From: UBA7803 sp041686955
GTDB taxonomy: Bacteria; Pseudomonadota; Gammaproteobacteria; Pseudomonadales; Azotimanducaceae
Length of the DNA stretch: 56,807 nt
Direction of reading: 5' to 3'
Assembly: GCA_041686955.1 (NCBI GenBank)
Contig: JAWLCV010000021.1
Span: 1 to 56,807 of the forward strand
In this document: positions 24,391 through 33,384 of the stretch, piece after piece
Numbering within the stretch: the stretch's first letter is position 1
How the letters are laid out: each line of letters opens with the position of its first letter
Translations under genes and position numbers: made by a program
The notes under the pieces: generated by a model
Told to the model about the DNA's origin: nothing
The model's input: the letters and a program-made list of their open reading frames with translations, nothing else
Databases searched by the model: none

Positions 24391-27123
24391 TCAGCCTTCC
24401 TGCAGCCCGAGAACGTAGCGGACCATGGCCGGGTCCTCCGGGTCGTCGTGCTCCTCGAAGCCGAGGGTCCGGCACATCTCACGCAGCGCCACGTCGGATC
24501 GGGCCCCCGCGCCCCAGACCTCCGAAAGCCCGCGTTCCCGCGCGTGCCGCACCAGGTAGTCGAGCAGCGCCGTGCCGAGTCCGCGTCCACGCCACTCCGG
24601 ACGCACCAGCGCCGTGACCTCACCGCGCACGTGGTCCGGGTCCGACAGCAGCCGGGCGGCCCCGTGAACGGGCGTGGTGCCCGGGGTTCCCGGCTCCGTG
24701 GCCACCAGGCCCAACTCCCGATCGAAGTCGATCTGGGTGAAGCGGGCGGCCAGGATCTGCCGGCGCATCGGCTCCGGCACCACCTCCGCCTCGGGATCAT
24801 GGGAGCGGAATGCCGACTGCAGAGCGGGCTCGTCCTCGGGCAGCACCGGGCGCAGGAAGGTCCGAGTACCGTCGGGGAGCTCGAGGGTCTGCTCGAGCTC
24901 CCGCGGATACGGCCGGATCGCCAGGGGGCGACGCGTCTCCGCCGGCGCGAGCTGAATCCGCGCGTCCAGGGCCAGCACCCCGTGCTCGTCCGCCAGCAGC
25001 GGGTTGATGTCCAGCGCCGCCACCTCGGGCACGTCGATGACGAGCTGAGAGATCCGGACCAGGGTCAGGGCCAGCGCCTCCAGGTCCACCGCCGGACGGT
25101 CGCGGTAACCTTGAAGCAGGGCATGGATGCGGGTGCGCTCCATGAGCGACCGGGCCAGCCTCATGTTGAGCGGCGGCAGCTCCAGGGCCCGGTCCCGTAT
25201 CAGCTCCACCGCCGTCCCTCCCTGCCCGAACAGCAGCACCGGGCCGAACTGGGGGTCCACGCTGGCGCCGACGATGAGCTCGAACGCACCCGGCCGATCC
25301 GCCATGGGCTGCACCGTGAAGCCCTGCAGGTCCGCGTCCGGCAGCGTCGCGGCGAGGCGCTCCTGCATGCGGCGCGCCGCCTCCGTCACCGCCGCCGCAC
25401 CCTGGAGGTTCAGCATCACCCCGCCCACGTCCGACTTGTGCAGGATGTCCGGGGAGGCGATCTTCAGCGCCACCGGCACGCCGAACTCCTTGGCGAGCGC
25501 TCCCGCCTCCTCGGCGCTGGCCGCGATTCGGGTGGCCGTGACGGGCACGCCGTAGGCCGCCAGCAGCGACTTGGCCTGCGCCTCCCCCAGCCAGACCTCC
25601 CCGCCGCTGGAAGCGCCCGCGTCGCCAAGAGCGGCCGCGCCGCGCAGCGCGGCCGCGCCGCTAAAAGCGGCGTCGACGATGCGCCGGGCGGCCGCACGGT
25701 CGGGCTCGAACTGCTCCGGCACGGAGGGCGGCACCTGGCGCAGAATCTCCTGGCGCCGCCGGTAGTCCACGAGCTGCATGAACGCCCGCACCGCCTGGCC
25801 GGGGGATTCGTAGGTGGCGAAGCCGTGCTCGTTCAGCAGCCGCCGCCCCGCGGCGGCGCTGGCTTCCCCGACCCAGCTCGTGAGCACCGGCATCTCCGGG
25901 CGCCGCCCCGCCAGCCGCTCCACCGCCGCGGCGGCACAGGCCTCCGGCGACGCCACCGCGGTGGGGCAATTGATGACCAGGAGGCCGTCCATGTCGTCCG
26001 GGTGCCGCAGCATCACCTCCATGGCGTCCGCGGTGCGGTGCGGCGGCGCATCGCCGACGATGTCCACCGGGTTCTGCTTGGACCAGGTGGCGGGCAGCAC
26101 CCGGTCCAGCTCCGCGATGCATTCATCGGAGAGCTCCGCCAGGCGGCCGCCCTGGCGCAGCAGCTCGTCGGCCGCCATGACCCCGAGGCCGCCGCCGTTG
26201 GTGACGATCCCCAGCCGCGGCCCCTGGGGCGGCGGCGCGTCCGCCAGGGTTTCCACCGCCGCGAACAGCGACTCCAGATCCGCCACCCTCAGCATCCCGG
26301 CGCGGCGGAAGGCGGTCTCGTACACCTCGTCGGCCCCCGCCAGCGCCCCCGTGTGGGAGGCTGCGGCCTTGGCGCTGCCCGGCATCCGGCCGGACTTCAC
26401 CACCAGCACCGGCTTGGTTCGCGCCGCCGCCCGCGCCGCGGACATGAACTTGCGGGCATGGGTGATGCCTTCGATGTGCACCAGGATGGCGTGGGTGTCG
26501 TCGTCGCTGGCGAGATAGTCGAGCATGTCGCCGAAATCCACGTCCAGCATGCCCCCCAGCGAGACCAGATGGGAAAAGCCGATGCCCCGGGGCTGGGCCC
26601 AATCGATCACCGAGGTCACCACGGCTCCGGACTGGGTCACGAATGCCAGGTGGCCCGGCTGCGGCGACAGGTGAGCGAAGCTGGCGTTGAGGCCCCGGCG
26701 GGGGGCCAGGATACCGATGGTGTTCGGCCCCACCAGCCGCAGCAGGCTCGGCCGCGCCGCTTCCAGGAGAGCACGCTGGTGGCGCGCCCCCGCCTCCGAG
26801 GACCCTTCGCCGAACCCGGCGCTGATCACCACCGCGGCCCGGGTGCCCCGCTCGGCGAGGGCGCCGACGATGCCTGCCACCTGGTCCGCGGGCGTGGCGA
26901 TCACCGCGAGGTCTGGCACCAGCGGCAGGCTCTCCACGTCGGGATAGGCCAGCACGCCCTCCACGGATTCGTACCGCGGGTTCACGGGCAGCACCGGGCC
27001 GTCGAAGCCGGAGCGGAGCAGATTGCGGGCGATCACCGCGCCCACCGACCCAGGCCGCCGGCTCGCGCCCACCAGGGCCACCGACCTCGGCTCGAACAGG
27101 TAACGGAAGTTGCGCGTCGTCAT
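24391..27123 (-). CDS. Acyl-CoA synthetase (NDP-forming)-like protein with GNAT domain (Pat/PatZ type)
   Basis: A large 910-residue protein with the Pat layout. A CoA-binding Rossmann domain ('RSVALVGASRRPGSVGAVIA') comes first. Succinyl-CoA ligase-like domains follow, including the phosphohistidine-type 'AASHTGALAGADEVY'. An ATP-grasp domain comes next ('LAAYGVPVTATRIAAS', 'PVALKIASPDILHKSDVGGV'). Last is a C-terminal GNAT acetyltransferase (about residues 740-905) with the acetyl-CoA motif in 'RPEWRGRGLGTALLDYL'. In enterobacteria the homologue acetylates and inactivates acetyl-CoA synthetase. It directly precedes the leucine-type dehydrogenase, one base away, so that enzyme or its products could be linked to its control. 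Whether it is catalytically a synthetase is unknown. Confidence 0.9.
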   Translation of the reverse strand: MTTRNFRYLFEPRSVALVGASRRPGSVGAVIARNLLRSGFDGPVLPVNPRYESVEGVLAYPDVESLPLVPDLAVIATPADQVAGIVGALAERGTRAAVVISAGFGEGSSEAGARHQRALLEAARPSLLRLVGPNTIGILAPRRGLNASFAHLSPQPGHLAFVTQSGAVVTSVIDWAQPRGIGFSHLVSLGGMLDVDFGDMLDYLASDDDTHAILVHIEGITHARKFMSAARAAARTKPVLVVKSGRMPGSAKAAASHTGALAGADEVYETAFRRAGMLRVADLESLFAAVETLADAPPPQGPRLGIVTNGGGLGVMAADELLRQGGRLAELSDECIAELDRVLPATWSKQNPVDIVGDAPPHRTADAMEVMLRHPDDMDGLLVINCPTAVASPEACAAAAVERLAGRRPEMPVLTSWVGEASAAAGRRLLNEHGFATYESPGQAVRAFMQLVDYRRRQEILRQVPPSVPEQFEPDRAAARRIVDAAFSGAAALRGAAALGDAGASSGGEVWLGEAQAKSLLAAYGVPVTATRIAASAEEAGALAKEFGVPVALKIASPDILHKSDVGGVMLNLQGAAAVTEAARRMQERLAATLPDADLQGFTVQPMADRPGAFELIVGASVDPQFGPVLLFGQGGTAVELIRDRALELPPLNMRLARSLMERTRIHALLQGYRDRPAVDLEALALTLVRISQLVIDVPEVAALDINPLLADEHGVLALDARIQLAPAETRRPLAIRPYPRELEQTLELPDGTRTFLRPVLPEDEPALQSAFRSHDPEAEVVPEPMRRQILAARFTQIDFDRELGLVATEPGTPGTTPVHGAARLLSDPDHVRGEVTALVRPEWRGRGLGTALLDYLVRHARERGLSEVWGAGARSDVALREMCRTLGFEEHDDPEDPAMVRYVLGLQEG

Positions 27124-27212
27124 GGATCTGCCGTCGTTGCGGGGGCTCCGATTCTCACCGGCCCCCATCAACGCGGCAATGAGGTATGCCGCCTGCGCGC
27201 GGCGTGGAAATG

Positions 27213-27234
27213 CGGGGCCGACGCATCGGCCCCG
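27213..27234. terminator. GC-rich hairpin after the aldehyde dehydrogenase gene
   Basis: A perfect 9-bp stem with a 4-base loop, CGGGGCCGA-cgca-TCGGCCCCG, lies between the stop of the ALDH gene (27267, minus strand) and the start of the next minus-strand gene (27123). On the minus strand it is followed by CATTTCC, a weak U tract. It could be a terminator or processing site; the rest of this 143-bp gap shows nothing recognisable. Confidence 0.4.
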
Positions 27235-27266
27235 ACTCGAGATGAGCGGCCTCGGCCGCCAACGGC

Positions 27267-28697
27267 TCAGGCGGCGCTGTAGCCCAGCAGCGCCTTCGTC
27301 TCCAGGAACTCCTCGAGGCCCCACTTGCTGAACTCGCGGCCGTTCCCCGACTGCTTGTAGCCGCCGAACGGCGCGCCCGGGTCCACGCCGGCGCCGTTCA
27401 GGTGCACGTTGCCCGCGCGAATCCGCTGGCCCACCCGTGCCGCGTGCTCGAGGTCACCGGAGCTCACGTAGGCGGAGAGGCCGTAGACGGTGTCGTTGGC
27501 GATCCGCACCGCGTCGTCCTCGTCCTTGTAACCGATCAACGACAACACCGGCCCGAAGATTTCCTCCCGGGCGATGGTCATGTCGTTGGTGACGTTGGAG
27601 AACACGGTGGGCTTGACGAAGTAGCCCCGGTTCAGCCCGTCCGGCCGGCCCACGCCGCCGCACTCGAGCTTCGCGCCCTCGTCGATGCCCTTCTGGATGA
27701 GGGCCTGCACCTTCTCGAATTGAGCGGCGGAGACCACTGGGCCGATCTGGGTGGCCTGATCGCTGGGATCGCCCACCTTGATCTGCTCTGCAGTCGCCTT
27801 GGCGATGGCCGCGGCTTCTTCCATCCGCGACAACGGCACCAGCATGCGGGTGGGCGCGTTGCACGACTGCCCGGTGTTCATGCACACCCCGAAGGTATCC
27901 CGGGCGATGACCTTGGCGAAGTCGGCATCGTCGAGGATCAGGTTCGGCGACTTGCCGCCGAGCTCCTGAGCCACCCGTTTCACCGTCTTCGCGGCGTTCT
28001 CCGCCACCGAGATGCCCGCCCGGGTGGAGCCGGTGAAGGACATCATGTCCACGTCCGGGTGCGACGACATGGCCACCCCCACGGTGGGGCCGTCGCCGTT
28101 GACGAGGTTGAAGACACCCGCCGGAACACCCGCTTCGTGCATCACCTCGGCGAAGATCAGCGCGTTCAGCGGTGCTACTTCCGAAGGCTTCAGCACCATG
28201 GTGCAGCCGGCTGCGATGGCCGGGCCCACCTTGGCGGTGATCTGGTTCAGCGGCCAGTTCCAGGGCGTGATCAGCCCGCACACACCGATGGGCTCGCGTA
28301 CGATCAGGTTCTTGCCCACCTGCTCCTCGAACGGGAACTCCTTCAGGGTGTTCAGCGAGTACATCAGGTGGCCGAGTCCGGCGGGGGCCTGGGCGGCCGT
28401 CGCCAGGCTCATGGGAGCGCCCATCTCCTGGGAGACCGTGGCGGCGATGTCCTGCATTCGCGCCTTGTACACCTCGATGATCCGCTCGAGCAGGGCCGCC
28501 CGCTCCTCGAGGCTGGTTTGAGAGAAGCTCTCGAAGGCCTTTTTCGCGGCGGCCACCGCGCGGTCCACGTCCTCTTTGCCGCCCAGCGCTATGGTGGCGA
28601 TGGATTCTTCCGTCGCCGGATTGATCACGTCGATGGTGTCCTTGCCAACGGGATCCACCCACTGGCCGTCGATGTAGAACTTGCGATGGTTGCTCAT
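27267..28697 (-). CDS. Aldehyde dehydrogenase family protein
   Basis: NAD(P)-dependent aldehyde dehydrogenase, 476 residues. Visible signatures are 'ITPWNWPLNQITAKVGPAIA', 'SFTGSTRAGISVA', the general-base Glu in 'QELGGKSPNLIL', the catalytic Cys in 'MNTGQSCNAPTRM', 'EEIFGPVLSLI' and 'APFGGYKQSGNGRE'. The ATG at 28697 follows AGGAGA. It is a stand-alone gene divergent from a membrane protein. The substrate cannot be read. Given the P450, BVMOs and acyl-CoA dehydrogenase in the window, a long-chain or branched aldehyde is plausible but is inference. Confidence 0.93.
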   Translation of the reverse strand: MSNHRKFYIDGQWVDPVGKDTIDVINPATEESIATIALGGKEDVDRAVAAAKKAFESFSQTSLEERAALLERIIEVYKARMQDIAATVSQEMGAPMSLATAAQAPAGLGHLMYSLNTLKEFPFEEQVGKNLIVREPIGVCGLITPWNWPLNQITAKVGPAIAAGCTMVLKPSEVAPLNALIFAEVMHEAGVPAGVFNLVNGDGPTVGVAMSSHPDVDMMSFTGSTRAGISVAENAAKTVKRVAQELGGKSPNLILDDADFAKVIARDTFGVCMNTGQSCNAPTRMLVPLSRMEEAAAIAKATAEQIKVGDPSDQATQIGPVVSAAQFEKVQALIQKGIDEGAKLECGGVGRPDGLNRGYFVKPTVFSNVTNDMTIAREEIFGPVLSLIGYKDEDDAVRIANDTVYGLSAYVSSGDLEHAARVGQRIRAGNVHLNGAGVDPGAPFGGYKQSGNGREFSKWGLEEFLETKALLGYSAA

Positions 28698-28805
28698 GCC
28701 GCTCTCCTGCGAAGAATCTTCGATAGCCGGGTAGGATGACACAGCCCCGAGGCGGATGCATCCGGGCATCGTGGCGCGGCCACGCGTGTCGGCTATGCTG
28801 AAAAC

Positions 28806-29648
28806 ATGAACGACCGTAGACTCGCCGTGCACCGTCGTCAGGCTTCTCCAGCGCTCGATGGCACCGCGACCGCGGGCCCGCGGCGCGCCGGGCTGCGCTG
28901 GCTGCTGGCGGCGCTGGCCTGCGTTTCGCCTGCGGTACTCGCCCAGGTCGACGTCCGCATCGCCGCCGTGGACCCGGAGGGGTCGTCCTCCCTGATCCAG
29001 GGCGACCCGCTCTCCGTGCGTTTGACCTACCAGAGCGACGTCCCGCTACGGTTCTCGGTGGCCGGCTACGCCAACGGCTCACCCGGCCCCGCGGCACGCA
29101 CCAACCCAGCGCCGGTGTATCCGGCAGGCGCGGGCGAGGCCATCGTCTGGCTGGAACCCTACGAGCCGGGTTACCTGGACGAGGTGCGGGTGAAGGTGCA
29201 CGACGAGGGGTGGCAGGAACTGGACGTGCTGTCGCAGCCGGTGTCCCTCTACTGGGAACGAGGCTCGCGCGCGGCGACGCGGCCCGCGCCGGAGTGGGTG
29301 GCACGGCTGAGCGCGGAGCAGCAGGGCATGGTGCGCCAGGCGGTGCGGGCTCAGACGTCCGCCGGCGGGGACGGTGGCAGCTTCCTCGTGCTGCTCATGG
29401 GCTGGTCCATCCCGGCGTACGTCGTCCTGCAGGTCTACATGCTGTCCCGCTTCAGCGGCGGCTGGCGCAAGGCCGCGCTGGTGCCGCTGGTGCTCATGAT
29501 TCCGCTCGGGCTCTACACGATCTTCGCGCTGCTCGCGGGATCCAACCTGTGGCCGTTGATGCTGCTGTTTCTCACCCCGCTGGCATTCCTGTATCTCGCG
29601 GTGCTGGGGCTCGTGAGGCTGGCGGGGCGGCCCGCGGCCCACGACTGA
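28806..29648 (+). CDS. Exported/membrane protein of unknown function
   Basis: Not recognised. The 280-residue product has a basic N-terminus and a signal sequence ('LRWLLAALACVSPAVLA', cleavage expected before QVDV). A periplasmic beta-rich region of about 120 residues follows ('SLIQGDPLSVRLTYQSD'), then three membrane helices near residues 195-217, 224-246 and 250-273. The periplasmic part resembles surface-exposed domains that precede membrane anchors, but I cannot name a family. It is divergent from the aldehyde dehydrogenase and ends 23 bases before the convergent folE. Codon use matches its neighbours. Confidence 0.75.
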   Translation: MNDRRLAVHRRQASPALDGTATAGPRRAGLRWLLAALACVSPAVLAQVDVRIAAVDPEGSSSLIQGDPLSVRLTYQSDVPLRFSVAGYANGSPGPAARTNPAPVYPAGAGEAIVWLEPYEPGYLDEVRVKVHDEGWQELDVLSQPVSLYWERGSRAATRPAPEWVARLSAEQQGMVRQAVRAQTSAGGDGGSFLVLLMGWSIPAYVVLQVYMLSRFSGGWRKAALVPLVLMIPLGLYTIFALLAGSNLWPLMLLFLTPLAFLYLAVLGLVRLAGRPAAHD

Positions 29649-29671
29649 CCACCGGCGCCGCGTAGGCGGGA

Positions 29672-30229
29672 TCAGCCTTTCAGCAGATTGAGGAACTCCG
29701 AGCGCGTCGCTGCGTTTTCCCTGAATGCCCCCAGCATGGCCGAGGTCTTCATCCGTGAGTTCTGCTTCTCCACCCCGCGCATCATCATGCACAGGTGCTG
29801 CGCCTCGATGATGACCCCTACGTCCTCGGCGCCGGTCACCTGCTGCAGCGCGTCGGCGATCTGAAAGGTGAGCTCTTCCTGGATCTGCAGGCGGCGGGCG
29901 AACATGTCCACCACCCGGGCCACCTTGGACAACCCGAGCACCTGGCCGTTGGGAATGTAGCCGACGTGGCACTTGCCGATGAACGGCAACAGATGGTGCT
30001 CGCACAGGGAGTAGAGCTCCACGTCCTGGACCACGATCATCTCCCGGTTCGTCGCCGGGAACAGCGCCCCGTTCACCACCTCCTCGAGGGTCTGGTCGTA
30101 CCCGCGGGTGAGAAAGCGCATGGCCTTCGCGGCACGCACGGGCGTATCCAGCACACCCGGCCTGGTGACATCGTCGATTTCTCCGATGATCGTGGCGTAG
30201 GCCTCGATCAGGCGGGAGACGTCTTCCAT
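29672..30229 (-). CDS. folE: GTP cyclohydrolase I
   Basis: Cytoplasmic enzyme that converts GTP to 7,8-dihydroneopterin triphosphate, the first step of folate (and queuosine) synthesis. The protein has 185 residues. It shows the zinc and active-site segments: 'CEHHLLPFIGKCHVGYIP' (Cys and His ligands), 'GLSKVARVVDMFARRLQIQE' and 'VIIEAQHLCMMMRGVEKQNS' (the distal Cys ligand). Length and motif order are those of the type I enzyme. Two hairpins lie just upstream of its ATG in the gap from the MFS gene. Confidence 0.97.
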   Translation of the reverse strand: MEDVSRLIEAYATIIGEIDDVTRPGVLDTPVRAAKAMRFLTRGYDQTLEEVVNGALFPATNREMIVVQDVELYSLCEHHLLPFIGKCHVGYIPNGQVLGLSKVARVVDMFARRLQIQEELTFQIADALQQVTGAEDVGVIIEAQHLCMMMRGVEKQNSRMKTSAMLGAFRENAATRSEFLNLLKG

Positions 30230-30250
30230 GAGGAGCCCTCTGAGAACCGA

Positions 30251-30295
30251 TCCCGGTCAACGCCGGGAGGGAACGCTCCCGGTTGGAGCCGGGAG
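30251..30295. promoter_or_regulatory. Two tandem hairpins in the folE leader
   Basis: Two similar inverted repeats lie in the 97-bp gap upstream of folE: TCCCGG-N6-CCGGGA at 30251-30268 and CTCCCGG-N6-CCGGGAG at 30276-30295. On the minus strand a run of six T precedes them rather than follows, so they do not look like an intrinsic terminator for the MFS gene. They would be transcribed as the 5' leader of folE. An operator or RNA structure is possible. Confidence 0.45.
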
Positions 30296-30326
30296 TTTGC
30301 CAAAAAACCTGCTGCCGCGCGACGGC

Positions 30327-31559
30327 TCAGGCCGGTGCCGGCTTCACGCCCGGCTGCTCGAGCCACCACAACCGCGAGCCCAGACCGAGGGCCGCCAGCA
30401 CCAGCAGCATACCCGCCACAGGAACCAGCACCGCGCCACGCAAGCCGAGAAGCTCTGCGCTCCACCCCACCAGCAACGAGCCCAGCGGCACGCCGCCCAT
30501 GACGCCCGCGGCGAACAGGGCCAGCAGCCGCGCCCGGTAGGATTCGGGTGCGGCGGCCTGAACCATGCCCCGTGACACGGCGACGCTGACACCGCCGCCC
30601 GCGCCCCACAGATAGAGGGCCGCGTAGAAGGCCGCGGCGGGTAACTCCAGGGCCAGCAGGCCCAGGGCCGCCGCGCTCATGCCCCCGGCCATCAGCACCG
30701 GGCGCCCCGGCCGCGTCACGCTGCCCCGCCAGAACAGTGCCGCCACGCTGCTGGCGGCGCCGAGCAGCGCCGCCCCGAAGGCGGCCCCCATTGCCACCGA
30801 TCCGCCGCCGTAGAAATTCCGCACCATTAGAGGCAGCAGCACCATGAAGGTTCCGGCGAACAGCAGCCCCACGGCGAACGCCAGTACCAGCGCCGGCGCG
30901 ATGAGCGGGGAGCGCCGCGCTACCGCGGCCGCCTCTGCCAGCTCCGTCAACGCCGCCCGCGCCGGGCGGCCGAACCGCCCGGTCCCCGCGGGCGCGGCTC
31001 CCCGCGGATCGGCGGGAATGGACGCCGTGGTCAGCATGGCCGCCACGAGTATGCCGGCCTGCGCCAGGAGCAGCGGCACCACGCCGACGCGGTCGGCGCC
31101 GGAGCCGAGCAGGAAGCCGAGCACCTGGGCCGCGAGCTGCACACCCACCACGGCGGCCACCCCCCGCTGCACGTCGTCACCGGCCACCCGGTTCAGCAGT
31201 GCGTCCCGGGGCGGCAGCGCCAGGGCGGCGAACACCCCGCTGGCGACGGCCCAGGCCAGCACCGCCGGGTACCCCAGTTGCCCCGCCCCGATCAGGGCTG
31301 CCAGCGCCAGGGGCAGCAGCGCCATGACTCCGTGCAGCACCACGAGCAGACGTCGCTGCTCCAACCGGTCTCCCAGCAGGCCCCCGAACAGCAAGAGCAG
31401 CAACATGGGAAGCGCAGCGGCCATCTGCGCCAGGCCCACCCGGGCCGGAGACGCCTCCAGACGAACCACCAGCAGGTAGGGAAACAGCACGAGCTGCACG
31501 CCGGCGGGGATCAACGCGCAGGCGGTGCTCACCAGATACCAGCGAAGCCCTGGGCTCAC
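30327..31559 (-). CDS. MFS transporter
   Basis: A 410-residue major facilitator protein with about twelve hydrophobic helices and the loop 2-3 motif in 'GGLLGDRLEQRRLLV'. The central cytoplasmic loop is near residues 185-215. The pattern 'MAAALPMLLLLLFGGLLGDR' and the second-half 'GSLLVGWSAELLGLRGAVLV' resemble exporters of the enterobactin/drug-efflux (EntS-like) group, but the substrate is unknown. It starts with GTG at 31559, preceded by GGGAAGAG. It is divergent from the P450 operon, with 114 bases between, so a link to that pathway is possible. It ends 97 bases before folE on the same strand. Confidence 0.88.
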   Translation of the reverse strand: MSPGLRWYLVSTACALIPAGVQLVLFPYLLVVRLEASPARVGLAQMAAALPMLLLLLFGGLLGDRLEQRRLLVVLHGVMALLPLALAALIGAGQLGYPAVLAWAVASGVFAALALPPRDALLNRVAGDDVQRGVAAVVGVQLAAQVLGFLLGSGADRVGVVPLLLAQAGILVAAMLTTASIPADPRGAAPAGTGRFGRPARAALTELAEAAAVARRSPLIAPALVLAFAVGLLFAGTFMVLLPLMVRNFYGGGSVAMGAAFGAALLGAASSVAALFWRGSVTRPGRPVLMAGGMSAAALGLLALELPAAAFYAALYLWGAGGGVSVAVSRGMVQAAAPESYRARLLALFAAGVMGGVPLGSLLVGWSAELLGLRGAVLVPVAGMLLVLAALGLGSRLWWLEQPGVKPAPA

Positions 31560-31673
31560 GCGGATCGCTCTTCCCGGCCCGACAGGCGGTCACTGTCCCG
31601 CATCTCCGGAGTGATGACAACGCGTCCCACTTCTGCCAAGGTTTCCGCATCGAGTGATACGGTGAGGCTGGTC

Positions 31674-32942
31674 ATGTCCGAATCCGCGATGGTCACGCCC
31701 TCCGCAGGCCCGGATCCCTCACGCGTCCCCATCGAACGCATCGACGTGAGCCGTGCGGAACTCTACGGCAACGACACCCAGGGACCTTGGTTCGAACGCC
31801 TGCGCCGGGAGGACCCGGTGCACTACTGCCCCGAGAGCGCCAACGGACCCTACTGGTCGGTCACCCGCTTCGACGACATCAAGTACGTGGACAGCCACCA
31901 CGACCTCTTCTCGTCGGAGCTCGGCGGCATCACCATCGCGGAGCAGGACGCGGAGCCGGAGGTCCGGCTGGACAACTTCATCGCCATGGACCCGCCGCGC
32001 CACGACCAGCAGCGAAAGACCGTGGCGCCCTCGGTGGCGCCCACCAACCTGGCCCGCCTGGAGCCCGTCATCCGCGAGCGGGTCGTGGACATCCTCGAGC
32101 ACCTCCCCGTGGACGAAACGTTCAATTGGGTGGATCGGGTGTCCATCGAGCTCACGGCCCGCATGCTCGCCACCCTGTTCGACTTCCCCTACGAGGAGCG
32201 CCGCAAGCTGGTGCACTGGTCGGACGTCACCACCTCGTCGCCGCAGATCATGGGCGAGGCCGGGCTGCCGCCGGCCAAGCGGGCGGAGGAACTGGGGAAG
32301 TGCGTGGAAGCGTTCGCATCGCTCTGGCACGAGCGCGCGTCACGGCCGCCGGGCAACGACCTCATCTCCATGCTCGCCCATGGTGAATCCACCCGGGACA
32401 TGCTGAGCCGGCCCACGGAGTTCATGGGCAACATCCTGCTGCTCATCGTCGGCGGCAACGACACCACCCGCAACTCCATCAGCGGCGGGGTGCTGGCCCT
32501 GAACCGCTTCCCCGAGCAGTACGACAAGCTGCGGGCACACCCCGAGTTGATCCCCAACATGGTGGCGGAAATGATCCGCTGGCAGACCCCGGTGATCCAC
32601 ATGCGCCGCACCGCCACCCGGGACACGGAGCTCGGCGGCAAGACCATCCGCGCCGGCGAGAAGGTGGTGATGTGGTACATCTCCGGCAACCGGGACGAGT
32701 CGGTGTTCGACGCGCCCGAGGAGCTGATCATCGACCGCCCCAACGCCCGTCAGCACGTGGCCTTCGGCTTCGGCATCCACCGCTGCATGGGCAATCGCCT
32801 GGCGGAGCTGCAGCTACGGGTGCTCTGGGAGGAGATCCAGCGGCGCTTCCGCATGGTGGAGGTGGTGGGGGAGCCGCGCCGGCTGCCCAACAACTTCATT
32901 CGCGGCATCGCGGACCTGCCGGTTCGGGTGCATCCGCTGTAG
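31674..32942 (+). CDS. Cytochrome P450, CYP153-like (terminal hydroxylase)
   Basis: A soluble 422-residue P450. The I-helix oxygen site is 'GGNDTTRNSISGG' (about residues 260-272). ExxR is E299-R302 in 'VAEMIRWQTP', and the heme-thiolate loop 'FGFGIHRCMGNRLAE' puts the Cys at 371. The blocks 'VVMWYISGNRDESVF', 'ELIIDRPNARQHVAFGFG' and 'RLAELQLRVLWEE' are very like CYP153 alkane/fatty acid omega-hydroxylases. No ferredoxin or ferredoxin reductase gene is adjacent, although CYP153 enzymes need both. A globin gene follows after 10 bases instead. The ATG at 31674 has GAGG six bases upstream. Confidence 0.9.
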   Translation: MSESAMVTPSAGPDPSRVPIERIDVSRAELYGNDTQGPWFERLRREDPVHYCPESANGPYWSVTRFDDIKYVDSHHDLFSSELGGITIAEQDAEPEVRLDNFIAMDPPRHDQQRKTVAPSVAPTNLARLEPVIRERVVDILEHLPVDETFNWVDRVSIELTARMLATLFDFPYEERRKLVHWSDVTTSSPQIMGEAGLPPAKRAEELGKCVEAFASLWHERASRPPGNDLISMLAHGESTRDMLSRPTEFMGNILLLIVGGNDTTRNSISGGVLALNRFPEQYDKLRAHPELIPNMVAEMIRWQTPVIHMRRTATRDTELGGKTIRAGEKVVMWYISGNRDESVFDAPEELIIDRPNARQHVAFGFGIHRCMGNRLAELQLRVLWEEIQRRFRMVEVVGEPRRLPNNFIRGIADLPVRVHPL

Positions 32943-32952
32943 GAGCTCAGAC

Positions 32953-33378
32953 ATGACCGATCCGGTGCTCGAGTCGTTCGAAGCGGCCGCCGAGCAGAGC
33001 GGCGACATCACCGCCGACGTCTATCGCCGCTACTACGCCCGGTGCCCCGAGGCGGAACGGCTCATGAGCCACGTGGACCCGTACATGCAGGGACGCATGA
33101 TGGAGGAAGTGCTCAACCTGCTGATGACGCCCCCGGGCGATCTGCCGGATGGCTACCTGCAGTTCGAGACTGCCAATCACGCCTCCTACGGGGTTTCCCC
33201 GGATCTGTACCGGCCCCTGCTGGAGGCCGTGCACGACGCCGTGCAAGCCGCCGCCGGCGACACCTGGTCGAGCGCCTGGGACGCCGCCTGGCGCCGGCGC
33301 ATCGACGCGCTGATGGCTCACCTGCTCGCCCACGCGGAGGCCGCGGCCCCGGACACCGCCACGGCCGCCGCCCGTTGA
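32953..33378 (+). CDS. Globin-like protein (copy 1, P450/NnrS operon)
   Basis: A 141-residue single-domain protein I read as a globin. The B/C/E-helix region is 'VYRRYYARCPEAERLMSHVD' followed by 'YMQGRMMEEVLNLLM'. The proximal (F8) His is probably H76 in 'ANHASYGVSPDLYRPLLEAV', matching the bacterial globin pattern H-x-x-YGV-x-P-x-x-Y. 'AWDAAWRRRIDAL' gives the H helix. It has no reductase domain. A clear paralogue is at 43301. It lies 10 bases after the P450 with AGGAG before its ATG, and nnrS is downstream, so NO binding or detoxification, or O2 handling for the P450, are the candidate roles. Confidence 0.75.
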   Translation: MTDPVLESFEAAAEQSGDITADVYRRYYARCPEAERLMSHVDPYMQGRMMEEVLNLLMTPPGDLPDGYLQFETANHASYGVSPDLYRPLLEAVHDAVQAAAGDTWSSAWDAAWRRRIDALMAHLLAHAEAAAPDTATAAAR

Positions 33379-33384
33379 GGTGCC

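Noticed and set aside
24106..27282. 1058-codon plus-strand open frame
   Set aside because: Antisense to the Pat-type gene, which has full domain support; the composition is that of a shadow frame.
30276..30295. Intrinsic terminator of the MFS gene
   Set aside because: On the minus strand the T run precedes the hairpin instead of following it.
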